Shown one piece after another: positions 52,447 to 61,878 of a stretch of DNA of 64,000 nucleotides. Every line of letters starts with the position of its first letter. Position 1 is the first letter of the stretch. Source of the stretch: Gracilibacillus caseinilyticus. GTDB lineage: Bacteria; Bacillota; Bacilli; Bacillales; Amphibacillaceae. The notes below the pieces were generated by a model, which saw only the letters and a list, made by a program, of their open reading frames with translations, had not been told where the DNA came from and did no database searches. The stretch covers positions 2,046,001 through 2,110,000 of the forward strand of contig NZ_CP095072.1 in NCBI RefSeq assembly GCF_022919115.1, read 5' to 3'. A program made the translations under genes and the position numbers.

Positions 52447-53466
52447 ATGGCAAATCCGCAAGTGGAAGATGGGTACATAAGAATAGCAAATGAGTTATGG
52501 AATGAAGTATTACGACGAGCTTTCTCAAAGAGGCAGACGAATCTGATTCTGTTCATCTGGCGGTTATCATACGGAACCGGACAGAAGGATTGCATGATTC
52601 CAAGCTTTATGAACTTTGAATTAGCAGGCATGTATAAACAGGACGTGAAGAAGGAGCTTACTTTTTTACGCGATTGTGCCGTCCTGGATTGGGATCCACA
52701 AACAATGGTGTTTTGCATTAATAAAAACTATCATCTCTGGCAAATTACACCGAATAAGAAATGGGACAATGAGCGCTTTAACCAGCTTCTGAAAAAGAAT
52801 GTACATCGCAAGAAAGCGAATACCTCAGATGCACAACCTGTTACGGCAGAAAGTAAGCAGGTAAGTCATTCACTGACGAAACCGAATAAACAGGTAAGTA
52901 AATCACTTACCACCAAGTTAGTAAAATACTTACCCGAAAATGGTGATAAGCCAATGGTGGTAAAGGATCCAGCTTCCCGAAAGACAGAAGAGAGGAAAGA
53001 TAGAAAAGAATGTAATAGTTATAGAGACCCGCACTTTTGCGAATTATTGCAATTTTATCGTGAAAATTTACAAATAGGAATCACGGATTCGCCATATAAC
53101 TATGAATTACTGACCCAATGGTATGAGGAGTATGGCTATGAGCTGGTAATGGAGGCGATGAGAATTGCTACCAAGGCCGAAGCGAAGGGGGTGAAATATT
53201 TAGAAAGTGTCCTGTTGAATTGGGCACAGATGGGTGTGAAAACAGCAGCGGATGTGAAGGTGATGGTAAAACAACGAAAAACAAATCATATGAAGCCGGC
53301 CTATCAGAAAAATCGTGCTGATGTTAAGCGGGATATTATACCGGATTGGTATGTGAGACAGAGAGAGCAGCCGGCAAAACAAAATACGGAGACAGAGGCG
53401 GAGAAGGAGAGAAAAGCGGCAGAGGTGGATCGGATGCTGGAGGCGTATTTGATGGGGGAGGTTTAA
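52447..53466 (+). CDS. Phage replication protein O / DnaD-like protein
   Basis: A 339-residue protein. The N-terminal phage-O winged helix (DGYIRIANELWNEVLRRAFS, KRQTNLILFIWRLSYGTGQK) is followed by a Ser/Lys/Thr-rich linker (about 125-190) and a DnaD/DnaB_2 domain (YEEYGYELVMEAMRIATKAE, GVKYLESVLLNWAQMGVKTA). Such proteins load the replicative helicase on phage or plasmid DNA. ATG 52447 is preferred, with GAGAGGGG 7 nt upstream. No helicase loader or integrase is next to it, so it is an isolated phage-derived gene. Confidence 0.88.
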   Translation: MANPQVEDGYIRIANELWNEVLRRAFSKRQTNLILFIWRLSYGTGQKDCMIPSFMNFELAGMYKQDVKKELTFLRDCAVLDWDPQTMVFCINKNYHLWQITPNKKWDNERFNQLLKKNVHRKKANTSDAQPVTAESKQVSHSLTKPNKQVSKSLTTKLVKYLPENGDKPMVVKDPASRKTEERKDRKECNSYRDPHFCELLQFYRENLQIGITDSPYNYELLTQWYEEYGYELVMEAMRIATKAEAKGVKYLESVLLNWAQMGVKTAADVKVMVKQRKTNHMKPAYQKNRADVKRDIIPDWYVRQREQPAKQNTETEAEKERKAAEVDRMLEAYLMGEV

Positions 53467-53666
53467 AAATGAGATATTGGATCTAATATAAATTATGTAT
53501 AAAGTAGTATTATTCTCGTGTTTTAGTTAGTAAAGAGTAACACATAGCCCATTTCTACGCTTGAATATTGTCTTTATTTGTCGAAAGTGTTGCGATGTTT
53601 GATTTTCTTTAGTACTTTTTACTTATAATAGTAAAAAAGAATCATGAAATTAACAGGGGGATCAAG

Positions 53667-54236
53667 ATGAATATAACAAACATTACTAACGAAATAAATT
53701 ATTTGAAAGATATATTATTAAAATACGAGGAATTAGAAGCCGAGCGATCTAATATTTTTAAAAAACCATTATCAAATATGAGTATAGGAAAGAAAATATT
53801 GCTATTTATTGGAATGTATATGGTAAGTGGCTTTATTTATGCGATACCGAATTTAAAATATTTATCTATCTTTGTGCTTTTAGGAAGTGTTTATTTTATA
53901 TTCTTTTGGCCAAATAGAAAGGTTAAATCAAATATTGCTCAAAACAAATCAAGAATTGAGGAGATAGACACAAAAATTTTATCTTTAAGTCAAAAGATTC
54001 GCCCTAATTATATACCAGAAAAATATATTCATTTACATGCTTTAAATTCATTAGAAAGTTATTTTTCTAACAAACGAGCGGCATCATTAAAAGAAGCATT
54101 AAATTTATATGAAGAAGAAATAAGACATATGCAACATTTAAAAGAAATGAATATGCTACAAGAGATGCAAAACGCTACTTATAAAAAAGCACAGGAAGCT
54201 ACAACAATAGGTTGGATAAATATGTTTCGACGATAA
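53667..54236 (+). CDS. Membrane protein with two helices and coiled coil, unknown function
   Basis: A 189-residue protein. An N-terminal helix (about 1-30), a transmembrane hairpin (IGKKILLFIGMYMVSGFIYA, then YLSIFVLLGSVYFIFFWP, about 43-85), and a coiled coil of the heptad type (about 90-115 and 135-175). AGGGGG precedes the ATG. No family is recognised. It stands alone with its own terminator. Confidence 0.75.
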   Translation: MNITNITNEINYLKDILLKYEELEAERSNIFKKPLSNMSIGKKILLFIGMYMVSGFIYAIPNLKYLSIFVLLGSVYFIFFWPNRKVKSNIAQNKSRIEEIDTKILSLSQKIRPNYIPEKYIHLHALNSLESYFSNKRAASLKEALNLYEEEIRHMQHLKEMNMLQEMQNATYKKAQEATTIGWINMFRR

Positions 54237-54276
54237 TGGATTTTCAATGTGAAAATAAAATAGTGGGACAAAGGGG

Positions 54277-54301
54277 ACAAGAAACGATTCTTGTATTTTA
54301 T
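54277..54301 (+). terminator. Terminator after the membrane coiled-coil gene
   Basis: ACAAGAA and TTCTTGT stem with loop ACGA, then ATTTTAT. Confidence 0.65.
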
Positions 54302-54342
54302 CTATGAATGAACCGTTCTTGTATCACCCTTATGGATAATTT

Positions 54343-55224
54343 TCACCCTTTAATCCCAGTAATCGCAACACCCTCAATAATTTGCTTCTGAGAAAAGATA
54401 TACACAATCAATACAGGAATAACAGAAATCACAGTTCCCGCCATCATTAATGGCCAGTTAGCGGTGTATAAACCTTTGAACGAGTTTAATAAGATTGGTA
54501 CGGTAAACTTCTCCGGTGTGTTTAAATAGATTAATGGATCAAGGAAATTGTTCCATGATTGTAAGAAGGTGAAGATTGCGATAGCTGCAAGGGCTGGTCT
54601 AATCAGAGGAAGGATAATATTCCAATAGATTCTCACATAGCCAGCTCCATCCATGATGGCAGCTTCCTCCAGTTCTTTCGGGATACCCATAATAAATTGT
54701 CTCAATAGGAATACAGCAAACGCATTAAACAAAGCCCCTGGTACAATAAGGGAATAATGGGTATCTAACCAATTTAATTGATCCATTACTAAGTATAGAG
54801 GAATCATCGTGACTTGCTTTGGAATCATCATCGTGGCCAGGAAGAGAATAAACAGGATGTTCGCACCTTTGAAGTTAATTTTTGCAAATGCATAGGCGGC
54901 CATCGAAGCGGTAATTAATGTACTAAAAACGATCAACACCGTAATGTAGAAACTATTAAAATAGGCTAAGCCAAACGGCATTGCCAATAGCGAGTCTATA
55001 TAGTTACTCCACATAACCGGATCTGGTATCCATTGAGGTGGAATAACAAATATTTGCGACATATCCTTTAATGAGCTTAAGATCGTCCAAACGAAAGGGA
55101 AAATCATGATGAATGATCCGGTAATCAGCATGATATGGAGCAAGATTTTGGTCCAGTTGCCATTCTTTCTTGTTTGAGCCTGATTCGCTATGGTTGCAGG
55201 TTGTAATTCCAGATTATTTTTCAT
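54343..55224 (-). CDS. Carbohydrate ABC transporter permease, MalG-like
   Basis: A 293-residue permease with six predicted helices and EAA loop ELEEAAIMDGAGYVRIYWNI. It overlaps the upstream permease by 11 nt and starts behind GGTGGG. It is the last gene of the minus-strand sugar operon. Confidence 0.92.
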   Translation of the reverse strand: MKNNLELQPATIANQAQTRKNGNWTKILLHIMLITGSFIMIFPFVWTILSSLKDMSQIFVIPPQWIPDPVMWSNYIDSLLAMPFGLAYFNSFYITVLIVFSTLITASMAAYAFAKINFKGANILFILFLATMMIPKQVTMIPLYLVMDQLNWLDTHYSLIVPGALFNAFAVFLLRQFIMGIPKELEEAAIMDGAGYVRIYWNIILPLIRPALAAIAIFTFLQSWNNFLDPLIYLNTPEKFTVPILLNSFKGLYTANWPLMMAGTVISVIPVLIVYIFSQKQIIEGVAITGIKG

Positions 55225-56086
55225 AGAAAACCCACCTGTCTTGGAATTTAAATTGAATAAGCGTGAAGATCAGAATGATAATAAACAAAATAATCGCTGC
55301 AGAAGAGCTTTGTCCCATTGTGAAATCTACAAAGGCTTGTTCATAGATATGAAATACTATGGTATAACTAGCTTTGGCAGGACCACCCTGTGTCATTACG
55401 AATGCTTGATCAAACACTTGAAAGGATGAAATAATCGTCATAATCGTGACAAAGAAAGTAGTCGGTGTTAATAGCGGCAAGGTGATATGCCGGAATTTCT
55501 GAAATACATTCGCCCCATCTATGGAAGCTGCTTCATAATAACTCTTGGAGATCCCTTGAAGTCCGGCTAAGAAGATGACCATGTTATAACCTAATCCCCA
55601 CCAGATACTTAAAATCGCGATAGATGGGATGACCCATTTCGTATCGGTTAACCACATTGGTCCATCTATCCCGACAAGAGCTAGTAATTGGTTTAAAATA
55701 CCAAAGTCGCCGTTTAGTATCCACATAAAAATAATCCCGACAGAAACAGAACTCGTGACAACTGGCATAAAGAAAAATACTCGGTATATTTCTTTCCCTT
55801 TAATTTTATTTAGGCCAATCGAAAGAATAAGGGAAATGAAAATCCCAATCGGTACCACAAGTACCATGTAATAGATCGTGTTCAGCATTGCCTTCCAAAA
55901 TTCTGGGTTTTGGAACTGTTCTATATAGTTAGCTAAACCGATGAATTGAAAGTCACCAAATCCATTCCAATCGGTAAAGCTTAGTGTGAAAGCATAGACT
56001 AACGGAATTAAAGAAAAGATCAGTAAACCAATTAATTGAGGAGCAATAAAAAAATATCCCCATACATTTGGTCTGTTCCGGTTCAT
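55214..56086 (-). CDS. Carbohydrate ABC transporter permease, MalF-like
   Basis: A 290-residue permease with six predicted helices and EAA loop YYEAASIDGANVFQKFRHIT. ATG 56086 is chosen because GAGGTG lies 6-7 nt upstream; the in-frame GTG three codons earlier overlaps that site. It forms the channel with the following permease. Confidence 0.92.
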   Translation of the reverse strand: MNRNRPNVWGYFFIAPQLIGLLIFSLIPLVYAFTLSFTDWNGFGDFQFIGLANYIEQFQNPEFWKAMLNTIYYMVLVVPIGIFISLILSIGLNKIKGKEIYRVFFFMPVVTSSVSVGIIFMWILNGDFGILNQLLALVGIDGPMWLTDTKWVIPSIAILSIWWGLGYNMVIFLAGLQGISKSYYEAASIDGANVFQKFRHITLPLLTPTTFFVTIMTIISSFQVFDQAFVMTQGGPAKASYTIVFHIYEQAFVDFTMGQSSSAAIILFIIILIFTLIQFKFQDRWVFYEK

Positions 56087-56102
56087 TTTTTTCACCTCGT
56101 TT

Positions 56103-56140
56103 GCAATATGCCAAGTGAACGGATCATCTTGGCATATTGC
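56103..56140 (-). other. Perfect 13-bp stem-loop between binding protein and permeases
   Basis: GCAATATGCCAAG and CTTGGCATATTGC pair exactly, with no T run, between the binding-protein stop and the first permease on the minus strand. It is the same arrangement as at 6033-6056 in the other sugar operon and probably sets a higher level of binding protein. Confidence 0.75.
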
Positions 56141-56153
56141 TATTATTGGATTT

Positions 56154-57461
56154 TTACTTGGTATGTTCCTGAATGACTTCGACTACTTTATCAATCGTCG
56201 TATCTGCATCTTGTTTTCCGAGGAACATTAAATCAATCGTTTCGGTTATATCTGTATTAAGGCCAGGGTAATGGGCATCCTTCGCTAAATTAGATCCATG
56301 TGTAAAGCCATCTTCACGGGCATTAAACATATATTCAATATGCTTATCGGTGGTATCGGCAAGTGCTTCCGAATTAATAGTATTGATCGAAGGTAAAGCA
56401 CTTCCTCCTTCCCCTGTACGAACTTCCTGACCAGCTGTACTGACATAATAAGAAACGAATTTCATCGCTTCCTCTACATGATCATTTTTACTGTTTACAG
56501 CCAGATAAGCTACAGGAACTCCTACTTCCTCCACTTTGTTGCCCGTATTCGTAGGGAAAGGAATATAATCGTATTCTAAAGCTTTATTTTGGTCGAATTG
56601 AGGTGTGAACCAGCGTCCGCCTGCGATCATACCTACCTGGTTGGACATAAACATCGCATCTACGCCTTGTCCTTGAGGCAGGGATCCAGCATACACGGCT
56701 TTTTCAGATTGTACGAGATCATGCATGAAATGGAAGGCTTCCTTCGCTTTATCATTTTCTTGCAGCACTACTTCACCATTCTCATCGAAAATTAAGCCAT
56801 CATTGGACCATACCCAGCTATACCAATGTGCCCACCAGTTCTCCATTACTAGTCCTGTTTTGCCAGATTCTTTGATCTTTTCGGATACTTCAAGAAAAGC
56901 ATCCCAATTCCAATTCCCTTCGTCATAATATTCTTGTGGGGACTTCGCACCCGCTTCTTCAAATACCTTCTTATTGTAATAGATCACCATTGGGTTCGCA
57001 TCAGGTGTAATACCATAGGTGACATCATCACTTCTTGCTGGACCAAATAATCCTTCTGAGAAATCATCGAGACTTGCATAACTTTCGTCACTTGCAAAGA
57101 AATCATCCAGTGGTTGCACAACACCGGCATCTATCAACTCAGGCATCGTCGGTTCATATGCATAGAATATATCAGGGCCTTTACTTCCTTGAAGAGATGT
57201 CATGAGCTTTTGTTCATATTGATCACTAGCAACAGAAACTAAGTCTACTTTAATGTTAGGATTTTCCCCCATAAAACCATCAATGGCTCGTTGGTATACC
57301 TTTAATTCTTCTGGATTCCCCCAAGCTTGCATAGTTAAATTAACCGTTTCTCCGCCTGAATCGTCTGTAGAATTGCTGGTTTCCGTATCATTACTGCACC
57401 CAACTAAGAACAATATAAATCCAATCATGAATAAAAAGCTATTAATCGGCAATTTTTTCAT
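56154..57461 (-). CDS. Carbohydrate ABC transporter solute-binding lipoprotein
   Basis: A 435-residue protein with a lipoprotein signal (MKKLPINSFLFMIGFILF, lipobox LVGC with Cys22) and a type II sugar-binding fold (VNLTMQAWGNPEELKVYQRA, MVIYYNKKVFEEAG). ATG 57461 follows GGGAGG, and the first 20 nt overlap the end of the glycosidase gene, so the two were translated together. No ATPase is encoded in the locus. Confidence 0.92.
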   Translation of the reverse strand: MKKLPINSFLFMIGFILFLVGCSNDTETSNSTDDSGGETVNLTMQAWGNPEELKVYQRAIDGFMGENPNIKVDLVSVASDQYEQKLMTSLQGSKGPDIFYAYEPTMPELIDAGVVQPLDDFFASDESYASLDDFSEGLFGPARSDDVTYGITPDANPMVIYYNKKVFEEAGAKSPQEYYDEGNWNWDAFLEVSEKIKESGKTGLVMENWWAHWYSWVWSNDGLIFDENGEVVLQENDKAKEAFHFMHDLVQSEKAVYAGSLPQGQGVDAMFMSNQVGMIAGGRWFTPQFDQNKALEYDYIPFPTNTGNKVEEVGVPVAYLAVNSKNDHVEEAMKFVSYYVSTAGQEVRTGEGGSALPSINTINSEALADTTDKHIEYMFNAREDGFTHGSNLAKDAHYPGLNTDITETIDLMFLGKQDADTTIDKVVEVIQEHTK

Positions 57462-58615
57462 TACCTTTAACCTCCCTTTTATTGGAATGTAATGCTTGTG
57501 TGGCAGCTGGTCTTTCCTGTGCTTTATCAGCTTGTGCCTCATTATTAGCAGTAGCTTTCCTATCTTGGGCTAGCTCTTCGACCGACTTGATCGGTAATCT
57601 CGCTGCACCGTGATATTCTTTGGTAGGAAGTACTCTGTCATCTTGTAATCTAACTTTTGCTTCTGCTATTTCGTGTTGATATTGTGGTAACCATTTCTCC
57701 TGGCTTACTAGTAATTCGTCTACCATTTGCCAAATTTCTTGAGGATTGCAAATTGCCCCAACGAGAGGGTCCATCATCATCGCCTGTCGCAGTAAATCGA
57801 TATCACCACGGACTGCTGCTTCAACAGCGAGGTGTTGTACAGAAATACTAGTATAACAAACAGCCGCACAACTGAGTGGTAACTCACCAATGACTGGCAT
57901 ATGAATACCATTTCGATCGACATATCCTGTTGCTTCGATAATCGCATCATTTGGTAAATTCGCAATGACACCATTATTTACTGTATTAAAATGATCCCGA
58001 TAAATACGCCCGGTTTCCAGCCCTTTAATGATATAAGAGCCATGCTCTTCACTTCGCAACGCTTGTTTGTATTCATATGGAGGGTCTTCCAGCCAATTTG
58101 GGAAAGCTGTTTTAAACCAGTTTCTTCCCTCTGTACAAACACGTAAATAGCCACCTGTTTCCCGGTTGATCCAGGAACCAAGATCAATCCATTTTTCAAT
58201 TTCATCAGGGCGCTTTCGATACCATGGCAAGTACTCGCTTAGATGCCCATTTGATTCGGTGCTGTAGTAACCGAATCTTTTTAACATATCGATGCGTACT
58301 TTTTCTGTTTCTTTAAAATGGGGATGGGATTGGAATGCTTCCAGTAACTTACCTGTCATATCTTCCCCTTGATAGTTGACTTGGATATACCATGTTTGAT
58401 GATTTCCGATCTGTTGTTGCTTCAATGGTAATGTTCAGGCCATTTTCATCAATATCATGCTGACAGAGGCGTCTTACCATGTCCAAGTTTTCCTCAGAGA
58501 TATCTGTAAAAGCTATCGAGATGTTGTGAAATGCAGGCACTGAAAGTAAATCGCGTAATAGACCACGAGTAAACCCGATACTTCCGGCACCGATAAATGT
58601 GACCTTGCATGTCAT
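57442..58615 (-). pseudogene. GH4-family glycosidase with internal deletion (MelA/AglA-like)
   Basis: The start is a normal GH4 NAD-binding end (VTFIGAGSIGFTRGLLRDLL, FTDISEENLDMVRRLC) up to IEATTDR. The DNA then jumps, out of frame, to NHQTWYIQVNYQGEDM and the C-terminal GH4 half (GYYSTESNGHLSEYLPWYRK, GVIANLPNDAIIEATGYVDR, GELPLSCAAVCYTSISVQHL). About 110 codons are missing near 58405, including the metal-binding CHS/CHG motif, so the alpha-galactosidase/glucosidase/galacturonidase activity is lost. AGGAGGGG precedes the ATG. Confidence 0.88.
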
Positions 58616-58656
58616 GAGCTTCCCCTCCTTTAGATAGCATCATAACACCAGAAAAA

Positions 58657-58670
58657 TGAAAACGCTTTAA
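58657..58670 (-). promoter_or_regulatory. cre site before the glycosidase-ABC operon
   Basis: On the minus strand TTAAAGCGTTTTCA, close to the catabolite-response consensus, 42 nt before the glycosidase start. It indicates glucose repression through CcpA. Confidence 0.6.
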
Positions 58671-58711
58671 TAAATCTAATCAGGTCATCTGATTTTGTGT
58701 AAAATTCTCAT

Positions 58712-59581
58712 CTATTTCTCACAGCTTGCTAATTCTCGATATGCCAATGGACTGACACCCATTTCCTTTTTGAATACTTTACTAAAGTATTGACTACTGT
58801 TTATGCCTACAAATCCTGATATCTCTGTGATCGACATTTCTGATTTAGATAACAGCATTTTGGCCTTGTCTATTCTTATTTTTGTTAAATATTCAATGAT
58901 GGTACAGTTCATGGTGTTCTTAAAAATTTTGTGTAAGTAATTAGGATGGAGGTGAACCAGCTGTGATAACTCGGTGGTTTTAATGTCACAATCATAGTTC
59001 TCATGAATATAATTCACTATTTTGGAAACGTAATAATCAGCATCTTGCAGCTCTCTTTCCTGTGATTCCAATTGATTACGAGAAATCTGGATTAAGAGCT
59101 GAGCTATCAATAGGTTCACCATTAATTTTTTCTCGTATTTTTGTGTATCCAGTTCAAGGACTAAGCTTCTCAGGGAATGATAGACCTCGTTAATATCCTT
59201 TTGGATGATGAACGATTTTTTGTTCTGCAGAAATTCTTTCACTTCTTTGCATTCTAATGCTAATGAGCCTAATACCGAGTTTTGGTCTTTGCAATCTTGG
59301 AGTATGAATTCGATATTCAACATTCTGCAAGGTTTGCCTTTTTCGACAATAAGCCGGTGTGGAACATGACTATCAATGAGAATGTATTGTTTTTGTTTTA
59401 ATAAGAATGTATGGTTATGCACTTCAATTTTACTTTGACCATTTACCATATACATGATCTCGATCGCGGGATGGTCATGTGTAGGCATATGAAATTCATT
59501 CCAATCCTTATAGTAATAATAGGTAATTCGTGGGTTGATAAAGTGGTGTTGAAAACTATTATAAATACTATATTTATTCAT
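58712..59581 (-). CDS. AraC-family regulator with cupin sensor domain
   Basis: A 289-residue protein. The N-terminal cupin (FHMPTHDHPAIEIMYMVNGQ, HVPHRLIVEKGKPCRMLNIE) is followed by a C-terminal AraC double HTH (TELSQLVHLHPNYLHKIFKN and VGINSSQYFSKVFKKEMGVS). It lies directly upstream of the GH4/ABC operon on the same strand and is its probable activator, with the sugar as ligand. Confidence 0.93.
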   Translation of the reverse strand: MNKYSIYNSFQHHFINPRITYYYYKDWNEFHMPTHDHPAIEIMYMVNGQSKIEVHNHTFLLKQKQYILIDSHVPHRLIVEKGKPCRMLNIEFILQDCKDQNSVLGSLALECKEVKEFLQNKKSFIIQKDINEVYHSLRSLVLELDTQKYEKKLMVNLLIAQLLIQISRNQLESQERELQDADYYVSKIVNYIHENYDCDIKTTELSQLVHLHPNYLHKIFKNTMNCTIIEYLTKIRIDKAKMLLSKSEMSITEISGFVGINSSQYFSKVFKKEMGVSPLAYRELASCEK

Positions 59582-59967
59582 TTTGATCCCATCCTTTCTT
59601 TTACATATATGATTTACTAGAGTGATTTATTTGTAAAATGCTGAAGATGGGGGGACGGGACTAGGAGAGGGGAGTGCTATATTGGATGGTATGTTTGGGA
59701 ATCTATTATTTAATGTTAGGTAAAAAAACTGGACCTTAGTTAAGCCTGTTAAGTTGTTTGATAAGGTGGATGATGTGGCGGGGTTGGGGGGAACAGCTTG
59801 GTAGTGGGAATAAGGGGATAATAAAACTGGAAGGACATTTTGCTAAACATGGAAAAGAATTTGGTGGACTATATTAAAATACAGACGAGTATCTTTCAGG
59901 AGCAAAAAAGGTTATTAATATTGGTATAAAAAGTTGAATACGAATATAAAGGAGAAGTAAAGACAGG
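59582..59967. other. Intergenic, nothing recognised
   Basis: The stretch is partly G-rich (around 59640-59830) with no frame of coding character. It may contain the AraC gene promoter near 59600-59620. Confidence 0.4.
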
Positions 59968-60014
59968 ATATGTTAAGCAGAGGCTTCTGATAGAAGAGCC
60001 CCAACTTGACATAT
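59968..60014 (-). terminator. Hairpin beyond the MFS gene
   Basis: ATATGTTAAG pairs with CTTGACATAT, with an inner GGCTTCT/AGAAGAGCC stem, just after the MFS stop on the minus strand. The T run after it is weak. Confidence 0.5.
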
Positions 60015-60027
60015 ACTTTTCACAGTG

Positions 60028-61212
60028 TTAGAAGCTGTGCTGTTGTATTCTTTTATCCTTGATCAACAAGGAGATGTACAATAATATGGATGTCATGATG
60101 GAAACGGCAGCTGTGATATAAATATAGTGATAGCCAAATGCAGATGCAATAAAGCCAAAACCAATCGCGCCGACACCTACCCCCAAATCGAAGAAGGAGA
60201 AGAAGGTCGCATTTGCCATGCCTTTACGATTATCAGGTGCCTGATTCACCGCCCATGCCTGAAGCGCAGGTTGTACTGTACCAAACCCCAATCCATATAA
60301 TGCAGCAGCTAAAAATAGTACAAACGAATTTGGCAGCCAAGCTAATAATATCATTGCTGTAAAAATAGAAATCGTCCCAGGCAAAAACACGACTATATGC
60401 CCTTTTCGATCATACAATTGGCCCGCATACGTTCGAGTAATCATCAAAAAAATCGCAAACACAAAGAAGTAAATCTCGATCCCTGCAATACCCTCTTGCT
60501 CTGTATATAAAGGCAGGAAAGAGGCAATTCCGCCAAAAGCTGTTGTAATAAAAAATAACAATAACGATGGTCGTAATGCCCTTTTCTCCAATACATCAAA
60601 CCGGGGAGCAACCGCTTTTTTCGCTTCCGGATCGACAGGTTTGTACGTAATCTGGCTAGACAATAAGAACGCCACTAATCCCAGCGCCGAACAAATTAAA
60701 AACAACTTAGTAAAAGAAATATACCCGTATAAAGTGAGCCCTAATGCTGGTCCAAAGGCAAGCGCCAAATTACCTGAAAGACCAAAATAGCCCATTCCTT
60801 CGCCACGCCTGCTCTTCGGAATTAAATCCGTAGCAATCGTCCCAGTGGCCGTGGTAGAAAACCCCCAGCCTAACCCTTGTACACAACGCATAATGAACAA
60901 AAAGATAATACTTGTAATAAACGCAAACGATCCAATCGAAATCACAAAAATTCCAAGGCCAATCATATAGACATACTGTCGCCCCTTTGACTCCAATGCA
61001 TGTCCGGCAGTGGGACGTAACATTAATGCTGAAAACGTAAAAATACCTGTAATAATTCCAATTAATTCATCACTGCCACCTAATTGTTGTACAAATAACG
61101 GTATCGTCGGTAATGTCATCTGAAAGCCTAAAAATATAAAAAAATTTGCCAAACAAATGAGGGCAAAATCCTTCGTCCAAATCTTGTCTTTTTTTATAGT
61201 CGCACCATCCAC
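60028..61212 (-). CDS. Major facilitator superfamily transporter
   Basis: A 394-residue protein with about 12 transmembrane segments. The MFS signatures are LRPTAGHALESKGRQYVYMI (motif A region) and RCVQGLGWGFSTTATGTIAT, and the second half carries RTYAGQLYDRKGHIVVF. GTG 61212 is chosen because AAAGGAG lies 8 nt upstream; the TTG two codons earlier is too close. It resembles drug or metabolite exporters of the YwoG/YfhI kind. The substrate is unknown. Confidence 0.88.
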   Translation of the reverse strand: MDGATIKKDKIWTKDFALICLANFFIFLGFQMTLPTIPLFVQQLGGSDELIGIITGIFTFSALMLRPTAGHALESKGRQYVYMIGLGIFVISIGSFAFITSIIFLFIMRCVQGLGWGFSTTATGTIATDLIPKSRRGEGMGYFGLSGNLALAFGPALGLTLYGYISFTKLFLICSALGLVAFLLSSQITYKPVDPEAKKAVAPRFDVLEKRALRPSLLLFFITTAFGGIASFLPLYTEQEGIAGIEIYFFVFAIFLMITRTYAGQLYDRKGHIVVFLPGTISIFTAMILLAWLPNSFVLFLAAALYGLGFGTVQPALQAWAVNQAPDNRKGMANATFFSFFDLGVGVGAIGFGFIASAFGYHYIYITAAVSIMTSILLYISLLIKDKRIQQHSF

Positions 61213-61218
61213 AAACAA

Positions 61219-61838
61219 AACTCCTTTAATTCGGTAGTCGAAATATATTATAACGTATTGGTATTCACTCTAATAACAATATGCATTTTAATATGCTGCT
61301 AATCATGGGTATGGTTCTCGGTTGACATCGTTAAACTAATACGATCTGCCTTTCTGTACCAACTATGAATCATATTCTAAGCTATCGTGTTGTAGTTGCC
61401 AGATGTTCTCTTCATAAGGTCTCAGAGGGCGATGATGGTCTCTGCACTGGTCTGAGCAATTTTCCGTCTTCTTATTTGAGCAATGAAGAAGCTCGACGTA
61501 GTGAAAATTTAGCGTGTACCAAGTAATAAGAATGACTACTGGACTTGCTAAAGGACGAGACAAATGCCGAGTTTTTCCAATAATCAAAGAAAGTAGATAA
61601 TTCCTTCATTAAAGCCGTAGTATCAAAATTCGATTAAGAGCGAGAGGATAATAGTGTAGGAGCTTATAATTCGGATTAAGTAAAGTCAGAGGAGTGATCA
61701 ACTATCCAATAGAGAGAACTTTCATCAGTACTAGCACCAGCCTATCCTGCGTCATCCTCATAAAAACTCGTTAGCACATGGTCAGTGGGTTTTTGTTCGG
61801 TTTTTCTTATGGAGCAGGAAGTATGTTCACTTATCCCC
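61219..61838. other. 620-bp stretch without a supported gene
   Basis: Several minus-strand frames of 60-80 codons exist (for example 61363-61587) but lack ribosome sites and family resemblance. The stretch may be a decayed gene. Confidence 0.4.
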
Positions 61839-61877
61839 AAAAAAAGCAGGCACCACAGACTGTGATACCTACTTTTC
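61839..61877 (-). terminator. Terminator of the sulfur-transporter gene
   Basis: On the minus strand AAAAGTAGGTATCACA pairs with TGTGGTGCCTGCTTTT through G-U pairs that would be mismatches on the other strand, and a T run follows. The direction is therefore clear. Confidence 0.85.
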
Positions 61878-61878
61878 T

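Noticed and set aside
61363..61587. 74-codon minus-strand frame in the MFS/YeeE gap
   Set aside because: It has no ribosome site, no family resemblance and a His/Cys-rich composition typical of chance frames.
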